A stretch of 64,000 nucleotides of DNA from Xanthobacteraceae bacterium (GTDB taxonomy: Bacteria > Pseudomonadota > Alphaproteobacteria > Rhizobiales > Xanthobacteraceae), in contig JANINJ010000006.1 of assembly GCA_024508855.1 (NCBI GenBank), forward strand, positions 102,301-166,300. The letters run 5' to 3'. The translations under genes and the position numbers were made by a program. Below, piece after piece: positions 9,428-17,408 of the stretch (within the stretch, counting starts at the first letter, position 1; each line of letters opens with the position of its first letter). The notes below the pieces were generated by a model. It ran no database searches, was not told the origin of the DNA, and worked only from the letters and a program-made list of their open reading frames with translations.

Positions 9428-9713
9428 ATTGGCTGCAATTTCCAACAGCCGCCCTATCTAGGGAAGGCATTGGCGCATTGCCGCATTGTCGCCGGTTTCA
9501 TTGTCGACGCCGCTGCGCCTGTGCTAGGATGTGGAATGGTTCCAGATTGCAAAAAGATCAGCGTACGGATCGTGCTGGATGATCGCAGCCGTCTGCCGTG
9601 GCGCTTTTTCGGCCGCTTGACGACGACCGCGCTCCTCGCGGCCTGACGTCCGGCGCACGCGCGCCGCCCCGCCTGCACCACACACCGTTTCATTTCCGTT
9701 TCGAGGCCGACAC
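9428..9713 (+). other. leuC upstream region with candidate promoter
   Basis: Together with the terminator this is a 335-base gene-free gap. It holds a possible promoter (TTGTCG at 9501-9506, 18-base spacer, TAGGAT at 9525-9530), leaving a leader of about 180 bases before leuC. I looked for a leucine-rich leader peptide and alternating attenuator hairpins and found neither. The pyrimidine-rich stretch near 9655-9700 is unstructured by eye. Confidence 0.35.
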
Positions 9714-11129
9714 ATGTCCGATTCAAAATCCGCCAGCACGCTGTACGACAAAATCTGGAACGACCATCTGGTTCACGAGGCCGACGACGGCACCTGCCTG
9801 CTCTATATCGATCGTCATCTGGTGCACGAAGTGACGTCGCCGCAGGCCTTCGAGGGACTGCGCACCTCGGGCCGCAAGGTCCATGCGCCGGAGAAGACGC
9901 TGGCGGTGGTCGATCACAACGTGCCGACCACCGACCGCAGCAAGCCCAATCCCGATCCGGAAAGCGCCGAGCAGATCGCCGCGCTGGCGCAGAACGCCAA
10001 GGATTTCGGCATCGAGTACTACAACGAATACGACAAGCGTCAGGGCATCGTGCATGTCATCGGCCCGGAGCAGGGCTTCACCCTGCCCGGCACCACGATC
10101 GTCTGCGGTGACAGCCACACCTCGACGCATGGCGCGTTCGGCGCGCTGGCGCACGGCATCGGCACCTCCGAGGTCGAGCATGTGCTGGCGACACAGACGC
10201 TAATCCAGAAGAAGGCCAAGAACATGCGCTCGGTGGTCGACGGCAAGCTGCCGGACGGCGTCACCGCCAAGGATATCATCCTCGCCATCATCGGCGAGAT
10301 CGGTACCGCGGGTGGCACCGGCTACGTGCTGGAATACGCCGGCGACGCGATCCGCGCGCTGTCGATGGAAGGCCGCATGACGGTCTGCAACATGTCGATC
10401 GAAGGCGGCGCGCGCGCCGGCCTGATCGCGCCCGACGAGATTGCCTACGAATTCCTGAAAGGTCGTACCAAGACGCCGAAGGGCGACGCCTGGGATGCGG
10501 CACGGCGTTACTGGGACACGCTGCGCAGCGACGAAGGCGCGCATTTCGATCATGAGATCCGCCTCGATGCTGCAAAGCTGCCGCCGATCGTGACCTGGGG
10601 CACCTCGCCGGAAGACGTGGTGTCGATCACCGGCGCCGTTCCCGATCCGGACAAGATCACCGACGAAGCCAAGCGCATCTCCAAGCACCGCGCGCTCGAC
10701 TACATGGGGCTGAAGGCCGGGACCAAGATCACCGACATCAAGCTCGACCGCGTCTTCATCGGCTCCTGCACCAATGGCCGCATCGAGGATTTGCGCGCGG
10801 CGGCGAAGGTCGCCGAAGGCAAGACCGTGAACGGCAACGTCAACGCCATGATCGTGCCAGGCTCCGGCCTCGTGAAGGAGCAGGCGGAAGCGGAAGGTCT
10901 CGACAAGATCTTCATCAAGGCCGGCTTCGAATGGCGCGAGCCGGGCTGCTCCATGTGCCTGGCGATGAACCCCGACAAGCTGAAGCCGGAAGAGCGTTGC
11001 GCCTCGACTTCGAACCGCAACTTCGAAGGCCGTCAGGGCTTCAAGGGCCGCACCCATCTGGTGTCACCCGCCATGGCCGCAGCGGCGGCGATCGCCGGAC
11101 ACTTCGTCGACATCCGTGACTGGCGCTGA
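9714..11129 (+). CDS. leuC: 3-isopropylmalate dehydratase large subunit
   Basis: Large subunit of isopropylmalate isomerase, which interconverts 2- and 3-isopropylmalate in leucine synthesis using a [4Fe-4S] cluster. The 471 residues are of normal aconitase-family length; cluster cysteines lie in GSCTNGR and in [10 protein letters not shown], and [16 protein letters not shown] is the conserved active-site block. It works with LeuD, which is 2 kb downstream rather than adjacent. It starts after a long leader and ends at a strong terminator, so it is a single-gene transcript. Confidence 0.97.
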   Translation: MSDSKSASTLYDKIWNDHLVHEADDGTCLLYIDRHLVHEVTSPQAFEGLRTSGRKVHAPEKTLAVVDHNVPTTDRSKPNPDPESAEQIAALAQNAKDFGIEYYNEYDKRQGIVHVIGPEQGFTLPGTTIVCGDSHTSTHGAFGALAHGIGTSEVEHVLATQTLIQKKAKNMRSVVDGKLPDGVTAKDIILAIIGEIGTAGGTGYVLEYAGDAIRALSMEGRMTVCNMSIEGGARAGLIAPDEIAYEFLKGRTKTPKGDAWDAARRYWDTLRSDEGAHFDHEIRLDAAKLPPIVTWGTSPEDVVSITGAVPDPDKITDEAKRISKHRALDYMGLKAGTKITDIKLDRVFIGSCTNGRIEDLRAAAKVAEGKTVNGNVNAMIVPGSGLVKEQAEAEGLDKIFIKAGFEWREPGCSMCLAMNPDKLKPEERCASTSNRNFEGRQGFKGRTHLVSPAMAAAAAIAGHFVDIRDWR

Positions 11130-11161
11130 GACGCACGGCATCACGGCACTGACATCGAAAT

Positions 11162-11190
11162 AAAAAAGGCGCCTTCAACGGCGCCTTTTT
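11162..11190 (+). terminator. Intrinsic terminator after leuC
   Basis: Stem AAAAAAGGCGCC with loop TTCAAC closing to GGCGCCTTTTT, 33 bases after the leuC stop. The A-tract on the left makes it work in both directions, so it can also end the convergent small exported gene at 11225-11590. Confidence 0.9.
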
Positions 11191-11224
11191 GATTCAACCT
11201 CGCGCTCGATCAAGCGCGATCGAC

Positions 11225-11590
11225 TTACCAGCCCCAGCGCGGTCCAAACCCGAATCCGAAACCGACGAACGGACGCGGACCATAATAATAGGGACGATAG
11301 TAATACGGCCGCGGCGCGTAGTAGTACGGCCGATAGTAGGGTCGGTAATACGGGCGATAGTAACGCGGGCCATAATATCCGCGGTAATGCCGGTGCCCGC
11401 GATAATGACGGTGTCCGCGGTAGTGACGACGTTGCGAGCTCAAATCCGTTGCCGTCGAGCGCGCGGCATCGCGCTTCACTGCGACATCCGACTTTGCCGT
11501 GATCGGCGCGCTATTGGCAGGCGCTGCTGCCATTGGACCTGCAAATGCAAATGTCGTCGCGACGACAACAGCTCCAATCAACATCTTCAT
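11225..11590 (-). CDS. Small exported Tyr/Arg/Pro-rich repeat protein
   Basis: A 121-residue protein with an N-terminal signal peptide (MLIGAVVVATTFAFAGPMAAA), a short spacer with ATDLSSQRR, and a tail built of tandem HYRGHR and YYRPYYRP units ending FGFGFGPRWGW. The mature protein would be strongly basic and aromatic. The function is unknown; such tails may bind cell wall or anionic polymers, but that is inference. The ATG at 11590 starts the signal peptide and has GGAAAGGAACC before it. It shares the ATDLSxQRR motif with the exported protein at 12199-12537 and a looser version with the one between them, suggesting a tandem family. Confidence 0.75.
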   Translation of the reverse strand: MKMLIGAVVVATTFAFAGPMAAAPANSAPITAKSDVAVKRDAARSTATDLSSQRRHYRGHRHYRGHRHYRGYYGPRYYRPYYRPYYRPYYYAPRPYYYRPYYYGPRPFVGFGFGFGPRWGW

Positions 11591-11740
11591 TCCAGGTTCC
11601 TTTCCGTTACCTGCATTGCTTCGCTCCACTGCCCCGCATCATGCACGACAACAGAACTCGGTCACCGCTTCGTCACGAATCATGCAGGCTCACGATCGCG
11701 AGCCCGCATGATGGTGACGGAACGTCGTGACGACCGCCGC

Positions 11741-11986
11741 TTACCGCCAATGACGGTGGTGATGGCGGTGGTGCGGACGCCAGTGATGACGATGCCAATG
11801 CCGGCGCGGATGCCAGTGACGATGATGACGGCGATACTGCACATCGGTCGTCATCGTCGTCGAATCCTGCACCGCGGCGGCGACGCCCGGATTGATCAAC
11901 GAGGCTGCTTGCGCCGGTTGATTCGGCGCGGCGACAACGAGCAAACCACCAACGGCAAGAAAGCCGAGGATCTTGGTCAGTTTCAT
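11741..11986 (-). CDS. Small exported His/Arg/Trp-rich protein
   Basis: An 81-residue protein with a clear signal peptide (LTKILGFLAVGGLLVVAAP, cleavage near AQAAS), then a short stretch TTDVQYRR and a tail of repeated HRHW/HHRH units. The histidine density suggests metal binding or wall attachment, but no known domain is recognised. The ATG at 11986 has AAGGAGAT 7 bases upstream; the longer frame to 12028 adds residues before the signal peptide. A near-perfect EcfG-type promoter lies about 145 bases upstream (12130-12154), so expression in general stress is predicted. Confidence 0.75.
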   Translation of the reverse strand: MKLTKILGFLAVGGLLVVAAPNQPAQAASLINPGVAAAVQDSTTMTTDVQYRRHHRHWHPRRHWHRHHWRPHHRHHHRHWR

Positions 11987-12129
11987 AATGAAATCTCCTT
12001 GAAGTGGCTGGCGCAAATGCATCCGCACGGATCGACCGATGCACAGGGGCAGGCTAGGTTCATGCAGGTGAATGCGAAATGAATGCAGAAGGCCGCATTC
12101 CCCACTGCGGCGACATGTCGCCCGATCTC

Positions 12130-12154
12130 AACGCGCGAAAAGTTGATCGGTTCC
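12130..12154 (-). promoter_or_regulatory. EcfG-type general-stress promoter upstream of the His-rich exported protein
   Basis: On the minus strand GGAAC (12154-12150) and CGTT (12133-12130) are separated by exactly 16 bases, matching the alphaproteobacterial EcfG consensus GGAAC-N16/17-CGTT. It points at the gene starting at 11986, with a predicted 5' leader of roughly 135 bases. The GGAAC box also lies in a small inverted repeat GTTCCA/TGGAAC (12150-12172). Confidence 0.65.
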
Positions 12155-12198
12155 ACTGTCCCGAAATGGAACGAATCCAGGACCGCGAAAGCCGAGGA

Positions 12199-12537
12199 TC
12201 AGCCGCGGCGCCAGAAACAATGCATGCGGGGCACGATGACGGTGCCGCTCGGCCGGAATTCCTGAACATAGGTCGCGGTGCAATCGCGCACCGCATTCGG
12301 CCCGGGATTGTAGCGCGGATAGACATCGTAACCGTCATCAGGGCGCGGATGAATCCGCAGGCGTGTCGGCGGCCGCTCGGCTCTGCGACGCTGCGCCGAC
12401 AGATCGGTTGCGGGCTGCGAGACTTCTTGCGCGATTTGAGTCGCGGGCTGCGCCTTGACAAGACCAGACGACGAGACGGCCGCAGCCAGCACCGCCGCTG
12501 CAAAAGCCCATCCTGCCGTCGTCGTCCCGATCCGCAT
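12199..12537 (-). CDS. Small exported protein, Bradyrhizobiaceae-type, unknown function
   Basis: A 112-residue protein with a signal peptide (about 1-29, cleavage near LVKAQ), a spacer containing ATDLSAQRRRAERP, and a globular-looking C-terminal part with two cysteines (VRDCTATYVQEF and PRMHCFWRRG) that could form a periplasmic disulfide. The ATG at 12537 was chosen because it begins the signal peptide; the longer frame to 12579 adds a non-hydrophobic stretch. It is upstream of and parallel to the two small basic exported proteins and shares their DLSxQRR motif. No domain recognised. Confidence 0.7.
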   Translation of the reverse strand: MRIGTTTAGWAFAAAVLAAAVSSSGLVKAQPATQIAQEVSQPATDLSAQRRRAERPPTRLRIHPRPDDGYDVYPRYNPGPNAVRDCTATYVQEFRPSGTVIVPRMHCFWRRG

Positions 12538-12660
12538 TATCCCGTCCCGTCCGATAGGTAATAACGCCCGCACCGTCACCGATCAGGGCGCCGCCGTCAA
12601 CCGCCTCACCGCCTCTGGCCACCGCTTTGCGAAATATCCAGCAGCCCCTACAACAGAGCG

Positions 12661-13062
12661 ATGTGGACCACCCTCAAAGCCCCGTCGCTGGCCGATCTGG
12701 AGGCCATGGCGCAGCGCGAATTGTCGGCGTTGCCGAAGACATTTCGCGACCTGTGCCAGGGCGTCATCATCCGGGTCGAAGACTTCGCCACCGACGAGGT
12801 ACTGGACGCCTTGAAAGCGGAGAGCGAATTCGACATCCTCGGCCTGTTTCAGGGGGTCGGCCTGCCCTTCCGCAGCAACGACGAGGTCGCGCCGCTGCCG
12901 AACATGATCTGGCTCTATCGCCGCCCGATTCTCGAATACTGGGCGGACCATGACGAAACGCTGGGGCAGATCGTCCGCCACGTGCTGGTGCACGAGATCG
13001 GCCACCACTTTGGACTCTCGGACGACGACATGGAGGCGATCGAAGCGCAGGTGGAGGATTAG
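12661..13062 (+). CDS. Zincin-like metallopeptidase family protein
   Basis: A 133-residue cytoplasmic protein with the zinc motif [14 protein letters not shown] near its C-terminus (HExxHxxGxxD, the minimal zincin layout of the PF06262/DUF1025 group). This group is widespread and structurally peptidase-like, but a physiological substrate is not established. Length and the position of the motif fit the family. It precedes leuD by 71 bases on the same strand; linkage to leucine synthesis is probably incidental. Confidence 0.85.
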   Translation: MWTTLKAPSLADLEAMAQRELSALPKTFRDLCQGVIIRVEDFATDEVLDALKAESEFDILGLFQGVGLPFRSNDEVAPLPNMIWLYRRPILEYWADHDETLGQIVRHVLVHEIGHHFGLSDDDMEAIEAQVED

Positions 13063-13133
13063 CCCTGCGCAATTGGCCCTTGGATCAAGGCCCGGATCGG
13101 GCTAGAAAACGGCCGCTCACAAGGAACCCTGCC

Positions 13134-13739
13134 ATGGACAAGTTTACCACGCTGGAAGGCGTCGCAGCACCGCTGAAGATCATCAATGTCGACACCGACA
13201 TGATCATCCCCAAGCAGTACCTGAAGACCATCAAGCGCACCGGCCTTGGCAAGGGACTGTTCTCCGAGCAGCGCTACAACGACGACGGCAGCGAGAACCC
13301 GGATTTCATCCTCAACAAGCCGGCCTATCGTCACTCCAAAATTCTCGTCGCCGGCGACAATTTCGGCTGCGGATCGAGCCGCGAGCACGCGCCATGGGCG
13401 CTGCTCGATTTCGGCATCCGCTGCGTGATCTCGACCTCGTTCGGCGACATCTTCTACAACAACTGCTTCAAGAACGGCATCCTGCCGATCCGCGTCGCGC
13501 AGGAAGACCTCGACAAGCTGTTCGACGACGCCGAGCGCGGCGCCAACGCAACCCTGACGGTCGATCTTGAAAATCAGGAAATCCGCGGTCCGGACGGCGG
13601 CAAGATCAAGTTCGAGATCGACGCCTTCCGCAAGCACTGCCTGATCAACGGCCTCGACGATATCGGACTGACCATGGAGAAGAAGCCGTCGATCGTCAGC
13701 TATGAAGCGAAGGCCAAGGAAGCGCATCCCTGGCTGTGA
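13134..13739 (+). CDS. leuD: 3-isopropylmalate dehydratase small subunit
   Basis: Small swivelling subunit of isopropylmalate isomerase, partner of LeuC. The 201 residues match E. coli LeuD in length; diagnostic blocks are [13 protein letters not shown], the [14 protein letters not shown] substrate loop and [10 protein letters not shown]. The ATG at 13134 (AAGGAACC upstream) starts the conserved [13 protein letters not shown]; the frame extended to 13080 is not conserved. It is separated from leuC by four intervening genes and ends at a bidirectional terminator. Confidence 0.97.
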   Translation: MDKFTTLEGVAAPLKIINVDTDMIIPKQYLKTIKRTGLGKGLFSEQRYNDDGSENPDFILNKPAYRHSKILVAGDNFGCGSSREHAPWALLDFGIRCVISTSFGDIFYNNCFKNGILPIRVAQEDLDKLFDDAERGANATLTVDLENQEIRGPDGGKIKFEIDAFRKHCLINGLDDIGLTMEKKPSIVSYEAKAKEAHPWL

Positions 13740-13763
13740 TTGCGAACGCTCCTTGTTCGAACG

Positions 13764-13795
13764 AAAATGCCCGGATCATCTCCGGGCATTTTCTT
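13764..13795. terminator. Bidirectional terminator between leuD and the CoA-ester lyase
   Basis: Perfect 12-base stem AAAATGCCCGGA / TCCGGGCATTTT with a 5-base loop, lying between convergent genes. The A and T tracts on each side let it serve both strands. Confidence 0.9.
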
Positions 13796-13801
13796 TAAGA
13801 A

Positions 13802-14683
13802 CTATCCCTGCTTCATTGTCTCGATCGCATCGGCAATCGCAATCGTGCGCTTGGCCATCTCGGCATGCAGCCGTTCGACCATGCGCCCGTCGAGCTGAAT
13901 CGCGCCGCGCGAGGTGTTTTCGGGCAGTTCGAACGCTGCGAGAATCTTGCGCGCCTGCGCGACATCTGCCGCCGGCGGTGTGAATGCGGCGTTGCAGATC
14001 TCGATGTGGCTCGGATGAATTAAGGTCTTGCCATCAAAACCCATGTCGAGGCTCTGCGCGCATTCCTGTTCAAGTCCCTGCATGTTGCCGATGTCGCCGT
14101 AAGGCCCGTCGAGCATATCGAGACCATGTGCGTGAGCCGCAAGCACGCAATGCGAGATCATCGGCAGCATGGTCGCGCGTCCCGGCACCATGCGGATACG
14201 GGTTTCGCGCGCAATATCGTTGGGACCGAACACAAAGCCGGCCAGGCGCATCTCCGGATTATGCGCCTGTGCGGCCAGTTCCTCGGCATGCAGGATGGCC
14301 TGCGCGGTCTCGATCATCGCCCACACCCGGATCGCGGGATCAGCTCCGCACTCGCGCAGCCGGTCAGCGACCGTCTTGAGATCGGCGACGCTTGAAATCT
14401 TCGGCACGAGAACGCCATCGGGGCGCACTTTCGCAGCCATATTGAGATCGTCCATCCACCACGGCGAATCGAGACCGTTGGTGCGGATGATGACCTCGCG
14501 CTTGCCAAAGCCCTTCGCCGTCACCGCCTGCGCGATCTGGTCCCGTGCCACCGACTTGGCATCCGGCGCCACGGCGTCTTCGAGATCGAGGATCAGACCG
14601 TCTGCCGGAAGCGTCCGCGCCTTTTCCAGCGCCCGCGGATTGGAACCGGGCATGAACAGCAGGCTGCGGCGGGGGCGGATCAT
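13802..14683 (-). CDS. HpcH/HpaI-family CoA-ester lyase (citrate lyase beta/malyl-CoA lyase type)
   Basis: A 293-residue TIM-barrel protein of the CitE/malyl-CoA lyase group, which cleaves or forms 3-hydroxyacyl-CoA bonds with Mg2+. Conserved blocks are RSLLFMPGSNPRALEKA, ILDLEDAVAPDAK (metal-binding Asp/Glu), REVIIRTNG and the late GFDGKTLIHPSHI. No CitD/CitF partner genes are present, so a stand-alone lyase or thioesterase acting on malyl-CoA, methylmalyl-CoA or citramalyl-CoA is likelier than citrate lyase. The ATG at 14683 has GAGGAA 7 bases upstream. Single gene, convergent with leuD. Confidence 0.88.
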   Translation of the reverse strand: MIRPRRSLLFMPGSNPRALEKARTLPADGLILDLEDAVAPDAKSVARDQIAQAVTAKGFGKREVIIRTNGLDSPWWMDDLNMAAKVRPDGVLVPKISSVADLKTVADRLRECGADPAIRVWAMIETAQAILHAEELAAQAHNPEMRLAGFVFGPNDIARETRIRMVPGRATMLPMISHCVLAAHAHGLDMLDGPYGDIGNMQGLEQECAQSLDMGFDGKTLIHPSHIEICNAAFTPPAADVAQARKILAAFELPENTSRGAIQLDGRMVERLHAEMAKRTIAIADAIETMKQG

Positions 14684-14841
14684 CGTGCATTTCCTCAATC
14701 ATTCGCGCGGCTTGAGCGCAAGTCTGTAGTTCGTCTCGGGACAGGCTCAAAGCCCTAACATTGCACGCCGCCGAGAGAAAGCCTTGTTCCGGCGAGATCG
14801 CTATGGTTCATGAGGCCATCATTCATCATCAGGCCACGCTC

Positions 14842-15495
14842 ATGCTGACGTTCCCGAAACATCTGATCGCGGGATATCGCGATTTTGCCGCCCATCGGCT
14901 GCCGACCGAACAATCGCGCTACCGCGAACTGTCGGAGCATGGCCAATCTCCGGAAACCATGCTGATCGGTTGCTCCGACTCGCGCGTTGCGCCTGAGACG
15001 ATCTTCGATGCGGGACCGGGCGAGTTGTTCGTGGTGCGCAACGTCGCCAATCTGGTGCCGCCTTACGCGCCAGACGGCGAAGCGCATGGCGTCTCTGCCG
15101 CGCTGGAGTTCGCGGTGCAGGTGCTGCGCGTCAAGCACATCGTGGTGATGGGCCACGCCCAGTGCGGCGGCGTCAAGGCGCTGACACAGCAGGACAGCGC
15201 GCCGCTGTCGCCAGGCGATTTCATCGGGCGCTGGATGTCCATTATCGAGCCCGACCCCGCTAAGTTGAAGCAGTCGCCCGGAGAAGATTTCGACACCTTC
15301 ATCACCCGATTGGAGCACGGCGTCATCAAGCGCAGCCTGCAGAACCTGATGACGTTCCCGTGCATCCGCACCAAGGTCGAACGCGGCACGCTGTTGTTGC
15401 ACGGTGCCTATTTCGGCGTCGCGAAGGGCGACCTCTACATTCTCGACAAGGCCAGCGGCAAATTCCGCACGCCGCAAGAAGCAACGGCGGTATAA
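14842..15495 (+). CDS. Beta-class carbonic anhydrase
   Basis: Interconverts CO2 and bicarbonate with a zinc ion; cytoplasmic. Zinc ligands are visible as CSDSR (Cys, with the Asp-Arg dyad) and GHAQCGG (His and Cys), with the conserved VVRNVANLVPPY between. The protein is 217 residues from the ATG at 14842, where similarity to the family begins (LTFPKHLIAGY). An in-frame ATG at 14803 would add 13 residues and has an equally weak ribosome binding site, so the start is uncertain. Single gene ending at a strong bidirectional terminator. Confidence 0.93.
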   Translation: MLTFPKHLIAGYRDFAAHRLPTEQSRYRELSEHGQSPETMLIGCSDSRVAPETIFDAGPGELFVVRNVANLVPPYAPDGEAHGVSAALEFAVQVLRVKHIVVMGHAQCGGVKALTQQDSAPLSPGDFIGRWMSIIEPDPAKLKQSPGEDFDTFITRLEHGVIKRSLQNLMTFPCIRTKVERGTLLLHGAYFGVAKGDLYILDKASGKFRTPQEATAV

Positions 15496-15498
15496 ACA

Positions 15499-15526
15499 AA
15501 AACGGGCGGCTCGCGCCGCCCGTTTT
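15499..15526. terminator. Bidirectional terminator between carbonic anhydrase and asd
   Basis: Perfect 12-base stem AAAACGGGCGGC / GCCGCCCGTTTT with a TCGC loop between two convergent genes. Confidence 0.92.
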
Positions 15527-15548
15527 GCAATCGTAACTGGCTCGTGCT

Positions 15549-16583
15549 TTACGCCGCCTTCTGCTTCGGCTGCAACAATTTGCGATTGATCAGGCATTCG
15601 GCGATCTGGATCGCATTCAAGGCCGCGCCTTTGCGCAGGTTGTCCGACACGCACCACAGTGCGAGACCATTCTCCACCGTCGCATCCTCGCGGATGCGGC
15701 TGATGTAGGTGGCATCCTCGCCCGCCGATTCATAGGGCGTGACGTAGCCGCCCGGCTCGCGCTTGTCGATCACCAGAACTCCCGGCGCCTTGCGCAGCAC
15801 CTCACGCGCCTCGTCGACGCTGATCGACTTCTCGAACTCGATGTTCACCGCCTCCGAATGACCGATGAATACCGGCACGCGAACGCAAGTAGCGGTGAGT
15901 TTGATCTTCGGATCGAGGATCTTCTTGGTCTCGGCCACCATCTTCCACTCTTCCTTGGTGTAGCCGTCTTCCATGAAGACATCGATGTGCGGGATCACGT
16001 TGAAGGCGATCCGCTTCGGGAATTTCTTGGTAACGAGATCGCTGGCCGTGTAGACCGCCTTGGTCTGCGCGAACAGTTCGTCCATGCCGTCCTTGCCGGC
16101 GCCCGACACCGACTGATAGGTCGAGACGACGACACGCTTGATTGTCGCTGCGTCGTGCAATGGCTTCAGCGCGACCACAAGCTGCGCGGTCGAGCAGTTG
16201 GGGTTGGCGATGATGTTCTTTTTGGTGAAACCGGCGACCGCATCGGCGTTCACTTCCGGCACGATCAACGGCACGTCGGCGTCGTAACGCCAAGCCGACG
16301 AGTTATCGATCACCACCGCGCCTTGCGCGCCGATCTTCGGCGACCACTCCTTGGACACGTCACCGCCCGCCGACATCAGGCAGATGTCGACATCGCTGAA
16401 GTCGTAATTCTCCAGCGCTTTGACTTTCAGGGTCCGGTCGCCATAGGACACTTCCGTGCCGACGCTGCGCCGTGACGCCAGCGCCACGACTTCGTCGGCC
16501 GGAAATTTACGCTCATCCAGGATGTTGAGCATTTCGCGCCCGACATTGCCGGTCGCTCCGGCTACCGCGACTTTGTAACCCAT
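15549..16583 (-). CDS. asd: Aspartate-semialdehyde dehydrogenase
   Basis: NADPH-dependent reduction of aspartyl phosphate to aspartate semialdehyde, the branch point to lysine/diaminopimelate, threonine and methionine. The 344 residues show the Rossmann motif VAGATGNVGREML, the catalytic cysteine in NPNCSTAQLV, and the later catalytic histidine in RVPVFIGHSEAV. Length is usual. The ATG at 16583 starts the conserved GYKVAVAGATG; the longer frame to 16634 is not supported. It supplies the same diaminopimelate route as dapF at 1585. Confidence 0.97.
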   Translation of the reverse strand: MGYKVAVAGATGNVGREMLNILDERKFPADEVVALASRRSVGTEVSYGDRTLKVKALENYDFSDVDICLMSAGGDVSKEWSPKIGAQGAVVIDNSSAWRYDADVPLIVPEVNADAVAGFTKKNIIANPNCSTAQLVVALKPLHDAATIKRVVVSTYQSVSGAGKDGMDELFAQTKAVYTASDLVTKKFPKRIAFNVIPHIDVFMEDGYTKEEWKMVAETKKILDPKIKLTATCVRVPVFIGHSEAVNIEFEKSISVDEAREVLRKAPGVLVIDKREPGGYVTPYESAGEDATYISRIREDATVENGLALWCVSDNLRKGAALNAIQIAECLINRKLLQPKQKAA

Positions 16584-16921
16584 CGTTCCATCTCCGAACA
16601 AAAATGCCTCGCCTCCCGCATCGCGGAAAGGCAAGCGGTGCGCTTCTAAGCGAGAAATGCCCGCAAGACAACGCCGGATGGCCTCAAGCGGCGCTCCGCC
16701 ACCTCATTTGGGATGAATCCGGACTATCCGCCAGTCAATCGGCTCGACATTTGCCCCGTGAGGACACGGGAAGCGTCGGTGAAGCAGGCGAGCGGAGGTG
16801 TCATGCAACATTTTGACGGATCGGGCATTATTCTGGTCAGGTGTGACCCGAATGACCTTGTAGCGATGCCCTGCGGGACGTAAAAATGCGCGAAACACTC
16901 GCAATTTCTGATGAGGACCCG
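16584..16921. other. Gene-free divergent region between asd and a small exported protein
   Basis: 338 bases holding the upstream regions of two divergent genes. I found no convincing ORF, riboswitch or terminator. TTGACGGATCGG near 16812 resembles a -35 element for the rightward gene but lacks a -10 box at the right spacing. No lysine riboswitch or attenuator pattern is visible before asd. Confidence 0.4.
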
Positions 16922-17308
16922 ATGACCTGGAAACTGCCCGCCACCAAGAACCTTGCCGCCGTGAGCCGCGCGGCGCTGCTGGTGGCCGTTGCTGCGCTGG
17001 CCGTCAGTGTCATCGGCGTGAGCCAGGCCGATGCGGCCAAGCGAAAGCCGGTCAATCGCGCTGCCTACAGCCAGCGCGGCCCGAACGTGTCCTACAACGC
17101 CGGTCCGCGCACGCGCATTTACGTCACCAAGCGGTCCTGGCTCGATGCCGGCACCGAGGTATTGCCGGGCGAACGCAAGTTCATGGACTACGCGATCCCG
17201 CCGGGCCAATCCTTCGGCAACCAGAACATGAACCGTCCGCTCGACCGGCAGCCGCTCAGCCCGAATTACGATCTCGGCGGCGGCCCGCAGCAGTTCCCAC
17301 TCTACTGA
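16922..17308 (+). CDS. Small exported protein of unknown function
   Basis: A 128-residue protein with a signal peptide (hydrophobic core AALLVAVAALAVSVIGV, cleavage near ADAAK). The mature part is about 90 residues, basic and Pro/Asn/Tyr-rich, with TRIYVTKRSWLDAGTEVLPGERK and a C-terminus NYDLGGGPQQFPLY. I recognise no domain; similar short periplasmic proteins are common in Bradyrhizobiaceae. The ATG at 16922 was preferred over 16886 because GAGG precedes it and it begins nearer the signal core. Single gene with its own strong terminator. Confidence 0.75.
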   Translation: MTWKLPATKNLAAVSRAALLVAVAALAVSVIGVSQADAAKRKPVNRAAYSQRGPNVSYNAGPRTRIYVTKRSWLDAGTEVLPGERKFMDYAIPPGQSFGNQNMNRPLDRQPLSPNYDLGGGPQQFPLY

Positions 17309-17330
17309 GCGGTTCGCGCAATCCTAAAAG

Positions 17331-17362
17331 AAAATGCCCCGCTTTGCGGGGCATTTTTATTT
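17331..17362. terminator. Bidirectional terminator between the exported protein and leuB
   Basis: Perfect 12-base stem AAAATGCCCCGC / GCGGGGCATTTT with a 3-base loop and a T-rich tail (TTTTTATTT), lying between convergent genes. Confidence 0.92.
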
Positions 17363-17408
17363 AAATGGATAGGTCGCCCCTGTGCAGGGACGACTCCGTA
17401 AGCTCGCC

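Noticed and set aside
9428-9713. Leucine attenuator or leader peptide before leuC
   Set aside because: No short ORF with clustered leucine codons and no alternating terminator/antiterminator stems.
11225-11590. CRISPR-like short repeats
   Set aside because: The repeats are coding HYRGHR/YYRPYY units, of uneven length and without spacers; no cas gene is present.
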